Shown here: piece after piece, positions 34,837 to 42,867 of the stretch
Layout: the number at the start of each line of letters is the position of its first letter
Numbering within the stretch: position 1 is the first letter of the stretch
Assembly (NCBI GenBank): GCA_964539665.1
Contig: CAZIKB010000050.1
Location: 1-43,666, forward strand
From: CAZIKB01 sp964539665
GTDB lineage: Bacteria > Zhuqueibacterota > Zhuqueibacteria > Oceanimicrobiales > Oceanimicrobiaceae
Direction: 5' to 3'
DNA: 43,666 nt
The notes under the pieces: generated by a model
What the model was told of the DNA's origin: nothing
The model's input: the letters and a program-made list of their open reading frames with translations, nothing else
Database searches by the model: none
Made by a program: the position numbers and the translations under genes

Positions 34837-36282
34837 ATGGGTAAACAAATAGTAATTCAACCAGTTACAAGAATAGAGGGTCATGCCAAAATTGCAATTC
34901 AACTTGATGATTCTGGCAATGTTACTGATACCAAGGTTAATGTAGTTGAATTGAGAGGATTTGAGAAATTTTGTATTGGCAGGCCAGCAGAAGAGCTGCC
35001 GAGGATTGTTACCAGTATTTGTGGCGTTTGCCCCTGGTCGCATCATCTGGCGTCTGCGAAAGCTACCGATGCGGTTTTTGGTGTAGAACCAACTCCAGCA
35101 GGTAAGAAGCTTCGTGATCTATGTAACAGCATAGCTTATACGGAAGAACATATCCTGCATTTCTTCTTTCTATCTGGTCCTGATTTTGTTATGGGACCCG
35201 ATTCTGATTATTCTGTGCGTAATGTGATAGGTATTGCACAAAGTAATCCGGAAATTGGCAAGTCAGTTGTGCGTAACCGTTATCTTGGTTGTGAAATGCT
35301 TGAGACTATATCGGGTAAATCGATTCATCCGGTCACGGCTGTTCCAGGCGGTTTTAGCAAACCGTTAACACAAGCAGAAAGAGATAAGGTATTGCCAATG
35401 GCAGAAGAAGTATTAGAATTTGCAAAATTTTCTATCGCTTTTGCAAAAGAAAGCATTTTCCCCAAATACCTTGATACCGTAAAAACATTAGGTGTAATTA
35501 ATACCGGATTCTTAGGTACAGTTTCAGATGATGGAGCGCTTAATGTATATGACGGTAAGCTCAGGCTCATGCGGCCGGACGGGGCTTATGAAGAATTTAC
35601 CTATGACCAGTACACGCAACATATTTCCGAAAAAATAGAAGACTGGTCATATTTGAAGTTTCCGTATGCTAAATCCTGGGGAGACGGCTTTTCAATGGAT
35701 ATCAATGATCCAAAGGGCATTTACCGAACAAATTCACTGGCACGGATCAATGTTGCGGATAAAATGGCGACACCATTAGCTCAGAAAGAATTTGAAGAGT
35801 TCAGAGCAGCGTTTGGCCGTCCGGCCCAGTTAACACTTTTGTATCACTGGGCAAGACTAATTGAACTTCTGTACAATGCCGAACATGCTGTGGAACTTTT
35901 AAATGATCCAGAGATCACGAGCCGGGAAACAAGAGTTCCTGTCACTCCGCGAGCAGCCAGAGGCGTTGGTTGTGTTGAAGCGCCCAGAGGTACCCTTATT
36001 CATGATTATGAAACTGATGATAAGGGTTTAATTACGAATCTTAACCTTATAGTCGGCACAACACATAACAATGCTCCGATAAATATGTCGGTGAACCAGG
36101 CAGCCAAATCCCTGATTAAAGATGGTAAGTATGATCAGGGCATTTTAAACATGGTTGAGATGGCAATTCGGGCGTATGATCCTTGCTTGTCATGTGCAAC
36201 TCATAATCTTGATGGGCGAATTGCTGTTAGCGTTGATATCTTAGATTCTGACGGAAATTTACTCAATAACTTCAAAAACTAA
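34837..36282 (+). CDS. mvhA: [NiFe] hydrogenase large subunit, MvhA type (group 3c)
   Basis: The 481-residue catalytic subunit, which splits or forms H2. NiFe ligands are in the L1 motif ICGVCPWSHH (Cys62, Cys65) and the L2 motif DPCLSCATH (Cys450, Cys453, His456). N-terminal TRIEGHAKI is typical. The residue usually Arg before the first CxxC (RICGxC) is Ser-Ile here. A 25-residue tail follows His456, so a maturation endopeptidase could process it. No hyp or protease genes are present in the window and they must be elsewhere. It is the last gene of the operon and is followed by a strong terminator. GGAGGTGATA precedes the ATG. Confidence 0.95.
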   Translation: MGKQIVIQPVTRIEGHAKIAIQLDDSGNVTDTKVNVVELRGFEKFCIGRPAEELPRIVTSICGVCPWSHHLASAKATDAVFGVEPTPAGKKLRDLCNSIAYTEEHILHFFFLSGPDFVMGPDSDYSVRNVIGIAQSNPEIGKSVVRNRYLGCEMLETISGKSIHPVTAVPGGFSKPLTQAERDKVLPMAEEVLEFAKFSIAFAKESIFPKYLDTVKTLGVINTGFLGTVSDDGALNVYDGKLRLMRPDGAYEEFTYDQYTQHISEKIEDWSYLKFPYAKSWGDGFSMDINDPKGIYRTNSLARINVADKMATPLAQKEFEEFRAAFGRPAQLTLLYHWARLIELLYNAEHAVELLNDPEITSRETRVPVTPRAARGVGCVEAPRGTLIHDYETDDKGLITNLNLIVGTTHNNAPINMSVNQAAKSLIKDGKYDQGILNMVEMAIRAYDPCLSCATHNLDGRIAVSVDILDSDGNLLNNFKN

Positions 36283-36290
36283 GAATGGTA

Positions 36291-36338
36291 AATAAGGGGT
36301 ACTGGCTTTGAATAAGCAGTATCCCTTATTCAATTTTC
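36291..36338 (+). terminator. intrinsic terminator of the redox operon
   Basis: A 14-bp stem (AATAAGGGGTACTG at 36291-36304 with CAGTATCCCTTATT at 36317-36330, one G-T pair), a 12-base loop and then CAATTTT. It begins 9 bases after the mvhA stop and marks the end of the operon. Confidence 0.82.
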
Positions 36339-36445
36339 CATTTTTATAGTCTTCCAAACCAACTATCAGAATCAACAGTCTCTGCAGGCTCAACTGAACA
36401 ATCAATTCTATTATGACAATGAATCTCAAATGAATCTCAACAGTA

Positions 36446-36651
36446 CTTTACTTTTATTCAGATAGTGTTACAGAAATTTTGATTGGAAAAGGTGAGCTTT
36501 TTGGTGTAATACGGTGCAGAGTATTTTGTCTCAACAATACGAGAAACCTCTGAAAAATAGTCTTGATCCCATGATAAAATATGTCGAAGATTGGGGTGAA
36601 GGACAAACAGAAGACGACATCTTTATCTTTGCCCTGGAAGTTGAATATTAA
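36446..36651 (+). pseudogene. remnant of a SpoIIE/PP2C-type phosphatase C-terminus
   Basis: Two reading frames together give the end of a SpoIIE-like phosphatase domain. From 36446 the frame reads LYFYSDSVTEILIGKGELFG (family: YTDGVTEA...GELFG). After a frameshift near 36510-36530 a second frame reads SLDPMIKYVEDWGEGQTEDDIFIFALEVEY and stops at 36651 (family: W...QxDDITLLxL). Upstream sequence (36340-36445) is open but not recognisable, so the N-terminal part is lost. It lies between the operon terminator and the convergent OprB remnant, in a zone of decayed genes. Confidence 0.65.
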
Positions 36652-36685
36652 GATTTATCCAGGGGGGTGGGATTTATTATTTCAA

Positions 36686-37872
36686 TTAAAATGAAAGTTC
36701 AAAACGAATTCCATTAACAAAAGCATTCTTAAGTGTTGGATCCGTTCCAGGATTGATTATATATTGTAAATCCGGTTGTACACAAAATAGGGTGTGATTT
36801 GGGCTTGATTAGTCAATTCCAATGCTTCTTCGGAATTATCTACAGGCATTCGTGCATCAAATTGAGCTTGCTTAAATTTGCCCCCGTTATGGGCGGCAGC
36901 AATGGCAAATCCAATCTGATCCTGATCCTGGCCCGGTTTCAAACCTGTATATACACCACCTATGCCTGTATAAGACCTGAACTGATTCACTTTACTATCC
37001 GCGAATCCCACGCTACCGAAAATTGCAAGATCCTGGGCTGGATCTGCTTTTTCGTGATAGACAGTCTGCTCGGCCAAAATGTAAGGACCAGGATTGCACT
37101 TACGTTGAATTGGATTATCTTCACTATCCGTCTCTAAAAGGTCGTCAAATTTTGTTGTGTAGTAATAAATACCTAATGCTACCTTGCCGTACGGCGCTTG
37201 CAATTCTTCCCTGGTGCCAGTGAGGTATTCAATTTCTGTAGTTATCAGTACACCATCATTTTTGACAAAAATAACTTGTGTCCAATTTGGATTATCGGGA
37301 TTGCAAGAAATTCCGTCAAGAAGTACTTTTTGTATGTATAAAGCATCTGCAGGTTAAATCTTGGTTCTTAACCATAACGAAGTATTCGGAAATATAGATG
37401 GACAGTTCAAGCCAGTTTGGGAGAAATTGGATCCAATGCCTTGGGAGCTATTCAAAAATAAACCTGCTGTCTCTATCAAATCAAACTCAGAATTCAAATC
37501 AAAAAGCCCTGTCAAAATGGACAGATTATCTCCGAATAGCTTTTGTTGAAACCACGCTTCATAAATCTTCCAGGTATTGTCTGCATCAATAGACATTGTT
37601 AAATCCACGTTATCCAGAAAGACAGTCTAATGACCAAGTCCTCCGGATACATTGGAAAATATTTCATGTGTGTAGGCAACTTCAAATGTGATGCCCTTGA
37701 ATCCGTTCTGTAATTTTATGTTAAAATATTCACCGATGCCATTGATTTCGTCTGTATTCTCACTGACGTTAAGCGGGAGCAGTTGGCCGAACCATTCACC
37801 CGTAGTGGTTATACGACGTTTGCTCCACGAAACACAAAGTAAACCGCCATAACTAAGCAAAGAGCAGCCCAC
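36686..37872 (-). pseudogene. OprB-family carbohydrate porin, decayed
   Basis: Read leftwards, one continuous frame from about 37860 to 36757 matches the OprB porin: GIGEYFNIKLQ; TWKIYEAWFQQKLFGDNLSI; LTGLFDLNSEFDLIETAGLFLNSSQGIG; SIFPNTSLWLR; ALYIQKVLLDG; APYGKVALGIYYYTTKFDDL; and IAAAHNG. The frame is interrupted by TAG at 37627-37629 and TAA at 37354-37356. A frameshift near 36780 moves the family's C-terminus (PDLQYIINPGTDPTL...GIRFELSF) into another frame ending at 36686. The signal peptide and N-terminus are missing, cut off at the DMT gene. A sugar or solute porin role has been lost here. Confidence 0.8.
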
Positions 37873-38177
37873 AGATAATCAAGTCTCATCGACTCTCTCA
37901 TATAAAACATCGCAAACGGAACAAACACCGCGAGTGTGATAACTTCTTGAAGGATTTTAAGTTGAGGTAGGTTTAACTCCGTGTAGCCAATGCGATTGGC
38001 AGGTACCTGCAAGAGATACTCGAATAAAGCAATTCCCCAGCACATACACGCCGCGACATACCATTTTGAGTCACCAAGATTCCTAAGGTGAGCGTACCAT
38101 GCGAAGGTCATAAAGATATTCGACAGGATCAGTAAAATGGTTGTTTGAAAAATAACTGGCACCGTAGTTCTCTCCAA
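37809..38177 (-). CDS. DMT-superfamily membrane protein (DUF486)
   Basis: A 122-residue integral membrane protein with four hydrophobic helices. It matches DUF486 through FMTFAWYAHL, WGIALFEYLLQVPANRIGY, LKILQEVITLAVFVPFAMFYM and the final LVMAVYFVFR. Length is that of the family, so it is intact. It belongs to the small drug/metabolite-transporter fold, and the substrate is unknown. It lies 50 bases after the DtxR-type gene on the same strand, and its 3'-end runs into the truncated start of the OprB remnant, marking a recombination join. Confidence 0.88.
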   Translation of the reverse strand: MERTTVPVIFQTTILLILSNIFMTFAWYAHLRNLGDSKWYVAACMCWGIALFEYLLQVPANRIGYTELNLPQLKILQEVITLAVFVPFAMFYMRESMRLDYLWAALCLVMAVYFVFRGANVV

Positions 38178-38227
38178 AATGATTAGGTATTAATTAACTC
38201 TCTCATTGTGCGTAAAACCTAAACCCT

Positions 38228-38944
38228 CTACACACTTTCTATCATGTCCGATTGATTTCCCCTGGGCAACTCTTGCAGTTGGGTTAATATGTCGGTAGAC
38301 TTTTTCCACACGAATATGTTGGATACTATTTCCTGATCCAATGCAATGTTAACCCCTTCACACTCAATTACATAAGAAGGGTATATCTGCTCCAGCTTAA
38401 CTAGGACTCTTGGCCTGATCTGCAGACCGTCAATCTTATGATGCTGCTTTTCGTTTGGGCAATTGACATAGGCAACACGTGCAGAATGACCGACTTTTAA
38501 TTCAGAAAGAGGAGAAACCAAACTTTCTGCGGTCCTCGTAGAGTGCTTGCAGCATTCTCCTGCCGGAATCGGCATTCCGTGAGGGCATTCTCTGGGGTGT
38601 CCAAGTAAAATACAAATACTGTCTACCAGTTCCGGTGAAACCAGGTGTTCAAACTCACAAGCGCCCGACTCAAACTCACCACCCAGGACGTCGAAAATTA
38701 ACCTCTCTGCAATCCTGTGTGCGCGGATAATCCGTTGAGCATAATTTACTCCTTTCTTTGTAAGGAAAATTTTATTCTCCTCCTGTTTTAAATCTATCAT
38801 ATCTTCCGATAACAATTCATCAATTATAGCGACATCGAAGTTACCATTGATGGCGTTCTTTAGATCATTTATTGAATCCTTTCTATGTTCTTTCATATTA
38901 TACAGTCTCTCAATATACTCATCCTTTTCCATTTTGTGATTCAT
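38228..38944 (-). CDS. DtxR/MntR-family metal-dependent repressor with FeoA-like domain
   Basis: A 238-residue regulator. The ATG at 38944 (MNHKMEKDEY) has GGAGAAATGCG upstream; a start at 38980 would overlap feoB. The N-terminal winged helix (about 5-65) is followed by the dimerisation and metal region with RAHRIAERLIFDVLG and ACEFEHLVSPEL, giving the His/Glu and Cys-x-x-Glu-His ligands of DtxR. GHPRECPHGMPIPAG is the usual linker, and a C-terminal FeoA/SH3-like domain (about 145-225) follows. It lies 16 bases after feoB. No separate feoA is present, so its FeoA-like domain may be the only one available here. It likely represses iron or manganese uptake. Confidence 0.9.
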   Translation of the reverse strand: MNHKMEKDEYIERLYNMKEHRKDSINDLKNAINGNFDVAIIDELLSEDMIDLKQEENKIFLTKKGVNYAQRIIRAHRIAERLIFDVLGGEFESGACEFEHLVSPELVDSICILLGHPRECPHGMPIPAGECCKHSTRTAESLVSPLSELKVGHSARVAYVNCPNEKQHHKIDGLQIRPRVLVKLEQIYPSYVIECEGVNIALDQEIVSNIFVWKKSTDILTQLQELPRGNQSDMIESV

Positions 38945-38960
38945 CGCATTTCTCCTTAGT

Positions 38961-40931
38961 TTACAATTTAAACAATACAACCAATACCCAATTCAATGCC
39001 GCTGCTATGAAGAATGCACTGCCATTAATCATAGCTACCATAGCAAGAGCACTTCTCATACCTTGCTGCTTTATCATCGCCATAATGTTTGCAAAGCAAG
39101 GAACAAACATTGTGGTAATAGTAACAGCAACTATACATTGAACATAATTAAGCTCGCCATTTTCTATAAGCTTTATAATCAAGCCAGCAGCCGCTTCATG
39201 CCGGGCCATACACAAAAGGAGAGCGTCTACCATTTGCGTAGGAAGCCCTAACATGCCATTCATAATGGGACTGAGAACATTTTTCATTGCATCAAGTATT
39301 CCTGCTTTATCCATTAGAAAAAGAACAAGCGCCGCATATACAAATACAGGAACCGCTTCCTTGATAAACCAGTAAAGTTTGTAATACGTCTTTACCAGTA
39401 CTGCTTTTGCATTTGGCAAACGTATTGTCGGCAACTCCTGTATATAATCGCTCTTCCCTTCTTCCCTCAAAATATTGTTTAAAATCAAACCTACTGTTAT
39501 TTCGACAAGAACCAGCGCAGAAAAAGCTATCACAATCGCCATTACATCCATCCTGCCAAGTATGCTCATATTGAGCGCCATTTGAGGCGCGCAGGGGATG
39601 GCGAATGCTATTAAATAGACAGCAATGTATTTCTCCTTTTTTGAATTCAGCGATTTGGTTGTCAAAGTAGCCATGGTCTTACAGCCAAAACCGAGAACCA
39701 AAGGCATAATGGCAGCGCCGCTTAATCCAATCTTTTCGAAAACCCTCTTTATTAAAACACTTAAATTAGGTAAATATCCAATGTCTTCAAGAATGTTAAA
39801 AAAGATAAAAAATACCGACAATATAGGTAAAACTGTGATAATTGCATTGGCCAGTCCAAGCGACAAAATACCATAATCTCCTATTAAAAAATCACTCCAG
39901 AATTTACTGGATACAAAGTTTTCTATCTGATTCTGCACCGGACTCCACAATGTTCCATCCAACCAACTTGCGAATACATTTGCAACATCTACAACAAGAA
40001 AATACATTATTAAAAGAAATATTATTAATATAGGAAGTCCGAATATTGGATGCCGACACAAATGAGCAAAAACCTGAGAAAACTCTCCTCGTGTTAACTT
40101 CTGCTTTCTGATTATATTCGCAGTTATTTTCTCCACCCACTTATTCCGCTTATTATTTATGGCATAAGCAAGATTTCCTCTAAATTCCATTCTTATCCTG
40201 TTAACAACTTCCCTAATCTGTGTGATCTTTTCTTCACCATATACCCTCTTAAAGTTATCTGCTAAAAACGAATCCTGAAGCAACAGCAGAATAGCAGTCT
40301 TCCGCTTAGAACCAATATCTTCAGGCAACTTAGATTCTATAGCTGATATCCCATTTTCTAAAATATCTCCGTACCGAATAGCACATTTACCATTTCTTGC
40401 ATTGCTTATAGCCTCCTTTAACTCTGCTGTGCCTCTATTGTGCACAGCCATTAACTCAACAACCGGCACGCCTAAAAGACGAGATAATCCACTTGAGTCA
40501 ATCCATATCCCCCTTTTTGTCGTTTCGTCAATGGCGTTGAGCGAGATAACAACCGGCGTCCCCATTTCCAATAAATCAGCCGTAAGAACCAGAGATTGTT
40601 TTAACCGATTAGTATCAATACACTGAATTATGACATCTGGTTTTTCCGAGAATAACATATCCCTGACAATCAATTCTTCCTCAGAATGAATATACAAACA
40701 ATGAAGACCAGGCGTATCAATAACTTCACAACAGTGGTTTTTGATTTGACATAGGCTCCTTTTTGGTTCAATGGTCGTTAGAGGGTAATTCGCGACTACA
40801 GTATATTCACCAGTGAGATTATTAAAAATCTGACTTTTTCCAGTATTAGGAAGGCCAACTATAGCAATTTTTTTGACTCGGTTAGAGTTATCTGTACTAA
40901 CTTTTATATCTTCTTTATCCTCAATATACAT
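38961..40931 (-). CDS. feoB: ferrous iron transporter FeoB
   Basis: A 656-residue inner-membrane protein for Fe(II) uptake. The N-terminal G domain has G1 GLPNTGKS (about 25-32), G3 DTPG, and G4 NAID in place of the usual NxxD with Met or Leu. A helical linker and a membrane domain with Gate motifs follow, including GAIMPLVLGFGCKTMATLTTKSL and the C-terminal LLCMARHEAAAGLIIK. It heads a unit with the DtxR-type gene 16 bases behind. A Fur-box-like site lies about 310 bases upstream at 41244-41258, beyond a repeat-filled leader. Confidence 0.95.
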   Translation of the reverse strand: MYIEDKEDIKVSTDNSNRVKKIAIVGLPNTGKSQIFNNLTGEYTVVANYPLTTIEPKRSLCQIKNHCCEVIDTPGLHCLYIHSEEELIVRDMLFSEKPDVIIQCIDTNRLKQSLVLTADLLEMGTPVVISLNAIDETTKRGIWIDSSGLSRLLGVPVVELMAVHNRGTAELKEAISNARNGKCAIRYGDILENGISAIESKLPEDIGSKRKTAILLLLQDSFLADNFKRVYGEEKITQIREVVNRIRMEFRGNLAYAINNKRNKWVEKITANIIRKQKLTRGEFSQVFAHLCRHPIFGLPILIIFLLIMYFLVVDVANVFASWLDGTLWSPVQNQIENFVSSKFWSDFLIGDYGILSLGLANAIITVLPILSVFFIFFNILEDIGYLPNLSVLIKRVFEKIGLSGAAIMPLVLGFGCKTMATLTTKSLNSKKEKYIAVYLIAFAIPCAPQMALNMSILGRMDVMAIVIAFSALVLVEITVGLILNNILREEGKSDYIQELPTIRLPNAKAVLVKTYYKLYWFIKEAVPVFVYAALVLFLMDKAGILDAMKNVLSPIMNGMLGLPTQMVDALLLCMARHEAAAGLIIKLIENGELNYVQCIVAVTITTMFVPCFANIMAMIKQQGMRSALAMVAMINGSAFFIAAALNWVLVVLFKL

Positions 40932-41033
40932 GCTTCTTTCCGTACCTAAAGTTTATTTCAATTTTAGGAAACGCTCTCGTTTTGGTGTTCAACCTTTAGT
41001 CCCTGTGTGAAAACTAACAAAAACTTGTCATGG

Positions 41034-41086
41034 TTCGACTCCGCTCACCATGAATTGAGCGTAGCTTCATCCTGAGCGGAGTCGAA
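41034..41086. repeat. inverted repeat, dispersed-palindrome type
   Basis: TTCGACTCCGCTCA (41034-41047) and its exact complement TGAGCGGAGTCGAA (41073-41086) with a 25-base centre that itself contains CATGAA and TTCATC. The TTCGACTCCGCTCA word belongs to a palindrome type that I recall as common between genes in many environmental genomes. It would form a long hairpin in the feoB leader RNA. Confidence 0.75.
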
Positions 41087-41243
41087 GGATGGCCTTGTTA
41101 ACCCTTTTCACAAAGGCTCTTTAGCTTGAACAACCGCATAAACGTTTCTTTCGAATAAAACGACCGTATGGGTTGTAATGGCTTTTAGGAAACGCTGACC
41201 CGGTTGCTGCTATTACTTGAGCATATTACATGATTCTAATTAT

Positions 41244-41258
41244 GACATTCATTATCAT
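41244..41258 (-). promoter_or_regulatory. Fur-box-like operator
   Basis: On the minus strand the bases read TGATAATGAATGTCA, against the 7-1-7 Fur consensus TGATAAT-N-ATTATCA: 7 of 7 in the left half and 5 of 7 in the right half. It lies directly downstream of fur and upstream of feoB, so it could mediate iron repression of feoB. A single predicted site, not tested. Confidence 0.5.
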
Positions 41259-41284
41259 GATGTAATTAAAAAAAGTTATCTATT

Positions 41285-41713
41285 TTAACAGTCCTTACAA
41301 AAACCATAAAGTTCTAATTTATGGCTTTTGAGGACAAAATCATTTTTTTTTGAAAGTTTTTCCTGCAACCGCTCGATTTCATCATCAAATATTTCAGTTA
41401 AATTTCCGCATTTTAAACAGATTAAGTGATCGTGATGTTTAGTGTCCAAAAGCGGTTCATACCTGGTTTTCCCTCTGTTAAATTTTAATTCATTTGCAAT
41501 TTTGCATGCACTAAAAAGTTTCAAGGTTCTATAAATGGTAGCAATACCAATATTGGGTATTTGATTTTTAGCTAAGTCATATAATTCTTCAGATGTTAAG
41601 TGCTTCGAGCTTGCTAAAAATATCCTTAGTATTGTGTTTCTTTGTTCACTACTTTTTAGATTGTTTTTTAAAATATGTTCATCTAAATGTTTTTTGGCTT
41701 GATAAAAATCCAT
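41285..41713 (-). CDS. fur: Fur-family metal-responsive transcriptional repressor
   Basis: A 142-residue regulator from the ATG at 41713 (MDFYQAKKHLDE), which has AGGATT upstream; a TTG at 41746 would add 11 residues and is less likely. Winged helix: SSEQRNTILRIF, LTSEELYDLAKN, GIATIYRTLKLF (about 25-80). The metal region has KHHDHLICLKCG with the CxxC pair (about 98-109) and a second CxxC at the extreme end (GFCKDC), so the structural zinc site is complete. It most likely senses Fe(II), given feoB next door. Peroxide sensing (PerR) cannot be fully excluded from sequence alone. Confidence 0.9.
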   Translation of the reverse strand: MDFYQAKKHLDEHILKNNLKSSEQRNTILRIFLASSKHLTSEELYDLAKNQIPNIGIATIYRTLKLFSACKIANELKFNRGKTRYEPLLDTKHHDHLICLKCGNLTEIFDDEIERLQEKLSKKNDFVLKSHKLELYGFCKDC

Positions 41714-41764
41714 TGAATCAATCCTGTTAATTATGTATTGCCACAACTAAAGGGATTAAATTGC

Positions 41765-42085
41765 TTATATATTGAGTACTTTATCCGCAGCAATATCTTT
41801 GAATTCTGTGACCTTGTTTGCTGTCAAGTCTAATCCTAATAGACCTTGTGTCGGCTCAATCGATTTAACTTGATTACGGAATCCATAAAATGGCGAATTA
41901 ACTAACTTGATAATTTTAGCTGTCAGGCCCAAATTTTTCATTATGAATTCGGCGTTTTTTTAAAGCTGAGTTCTGGTTTGTTCATCTCCTGTTGAATTTC
42001 AATGAGTATTGTTGGTTGACTCGGGAGTTGAACACTTGAAATAATTTTCCGCTTTGTCTAATTGGAATTCATCCATTGAACACAT
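41765..42085 (-). pseudogene. remnant of an HDOD-domain signalling protein
   Basis: Three frames read leftwards join into an HDOD N-terminal region. From ATG 42085 the frame reads MCSMDEFQLDKAE; after a shift, ISSVQLPSQPTILIEIQQEM followed by NKPEL; after another shift near 41945, IMKNLGLTAKIIKLVNSPFY, GFRNQVKSIE and GLLGLDLT, ending with TAA at 41765. The DPxLTAKxLKLVNSxFYG pattern is the family hallmark. At least two frameshifts and the loss of most of the HDOD domain make it non-functional. Confidence 0.72.
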
Positions 42086-42318
42086 TTCAGTTTTGGTTTA
42101 ATGGTGAAGCTTAGAGTATTACTTTTAATTCTTTGCATTTTTTTGTAAAGAAAATTCAAATCCCCGGTGACAGATTCCAATTTCCAAAAATCCACTCCTT
42201 CCACTTAGGATCGCGTTAAAGCACGGGATTTGAAATTAAATTTTTGAATTTATTTGTCATTTGGCTTATTGTTATTTGTCATTTGCGGCTTAGCCGCGCT
42301 GGGGCATTTAATGATAAA
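42086..42318. repeat. repeat-rich intergenic sequence
   Basis: Holds an inverted repeat TTCAAATCCC (42155-42164) with GGGATTTGAA (42225-42234), a 14-base direct repeat TTATTTGTCATTTG at 42250-42263 and 42272-42285 (period 22), and a short palindrome GCGGCTTAGCCGC at 42285-42297. No gene is seen. The inverted repeat could bound a small decayed element, and the GC palindrome may help end transcription from the gene at 42319-42867, which reads towards it. Confidence 0.6.
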
Positions 42319-42867
42319 TCATTCTTGTTTTTTATACGATTCGATAGAATGTTTAAAATAATTCGTTACCTTAGTAAATAAACCACTGGCAAATCTTGTT
42401 ACCTGTGAATCAAATTTTTTTGCATTCTTGCTTACATTCTCTACACCTGCAAAGAGAGCGCCCATTTCAATATTTGGCAGCTCAATTTCATTTATTTTAC
42501 TGAATACTTTCTCTTCAATTCTTTCCACTGGTTCTGCTTTTTTCTTTTTAGGCTTGCTCTTAGCCTTCTTCTTTTTTTTAGCAACTTTTGGAATTTTTTC
42601 TGGAGGAGGAGCAGTATCTTCAATTGCGTTTTCTTGTTCCTGGGTATCAGACTCACTCCCTATCTCCTGATCGCTTTCATCGGCGCTAATTTCATCTACG
42701 TCTGGTTCTACATGCTGGACCTCATCAGCGCTTTGTTCTACAAGTTGCGCGTCATCTTCGCTTGCAGTTTCAGCGTCTGTTTCAACTGGTGTATCTTCTA
42801 CAAAATCAGCAGTTGCATGTTCTTCTGGATCATTATTTATATCATCAACATTTGAAATTGCATTCAT
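42319..42867 (-). CDS. acidic/lysine-rich low-complexity protein, 182 aa
   Basis: The start is taken as ATG 42867, which has GGGAGA upstream and overlaps the stop of the previous gene as ATGA. Residues about 5-90 are strongly acidic and disordered (many Glu, Asp, Ala). About 95-120 is a Lys/Pro tract (KKKKKAKSKPKKKKAEP), and the last ~65 residues form a folded or amphipathic region (IEMGALFAGVENVSKNAKKF...VTNYFKHSIE). No signal peptide and no known family. The polarity of charge suggests binding to nucleic acid, membrane or a partner; nothing more can be said. Confidence 0.65.
   Translation of the reverse strand: MNAISNVDDINNDPEEHATADFVEDTPVETDAETASEDDAQLVEQSADEVQHVEPDVDEISADESDQEIGSESDTQEQENAIEDTAPPPEKIPKVAKKKKKAKSKPKKKKAEPVERIEEKVFSKINEIELPNIEMGALFAGVENVSKNAKKFDSQVTRFASGLFTKVTNYFKHSIESYKKQE

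Larger units (their letters stand above)
40932..41284. other. 353-base region between fur and feoB: repeats and probable feoB promoter
   Basis: No gene seen. It contains a 14-bp inverted repeat (41034-41047 with 41073-41086), a 14-base direct repeat TTTTAGGAAACGCT at 40962-40975 and 41183-41196 that brackets it, and a Fur-box-like sequence at 41244-41258. Both flanking genes read leftwards, so the promoter of feoB lies here. Confidence 0.6.

Noticed and set aside
37354..37629. Stop-codon recoding or readthrough in the OprB frame
   Set aside because: TAA, TAG and TGA all end normal genes in this window. The porin also has a frameshift and a missing N-terminus, so simple decay explains the stops.
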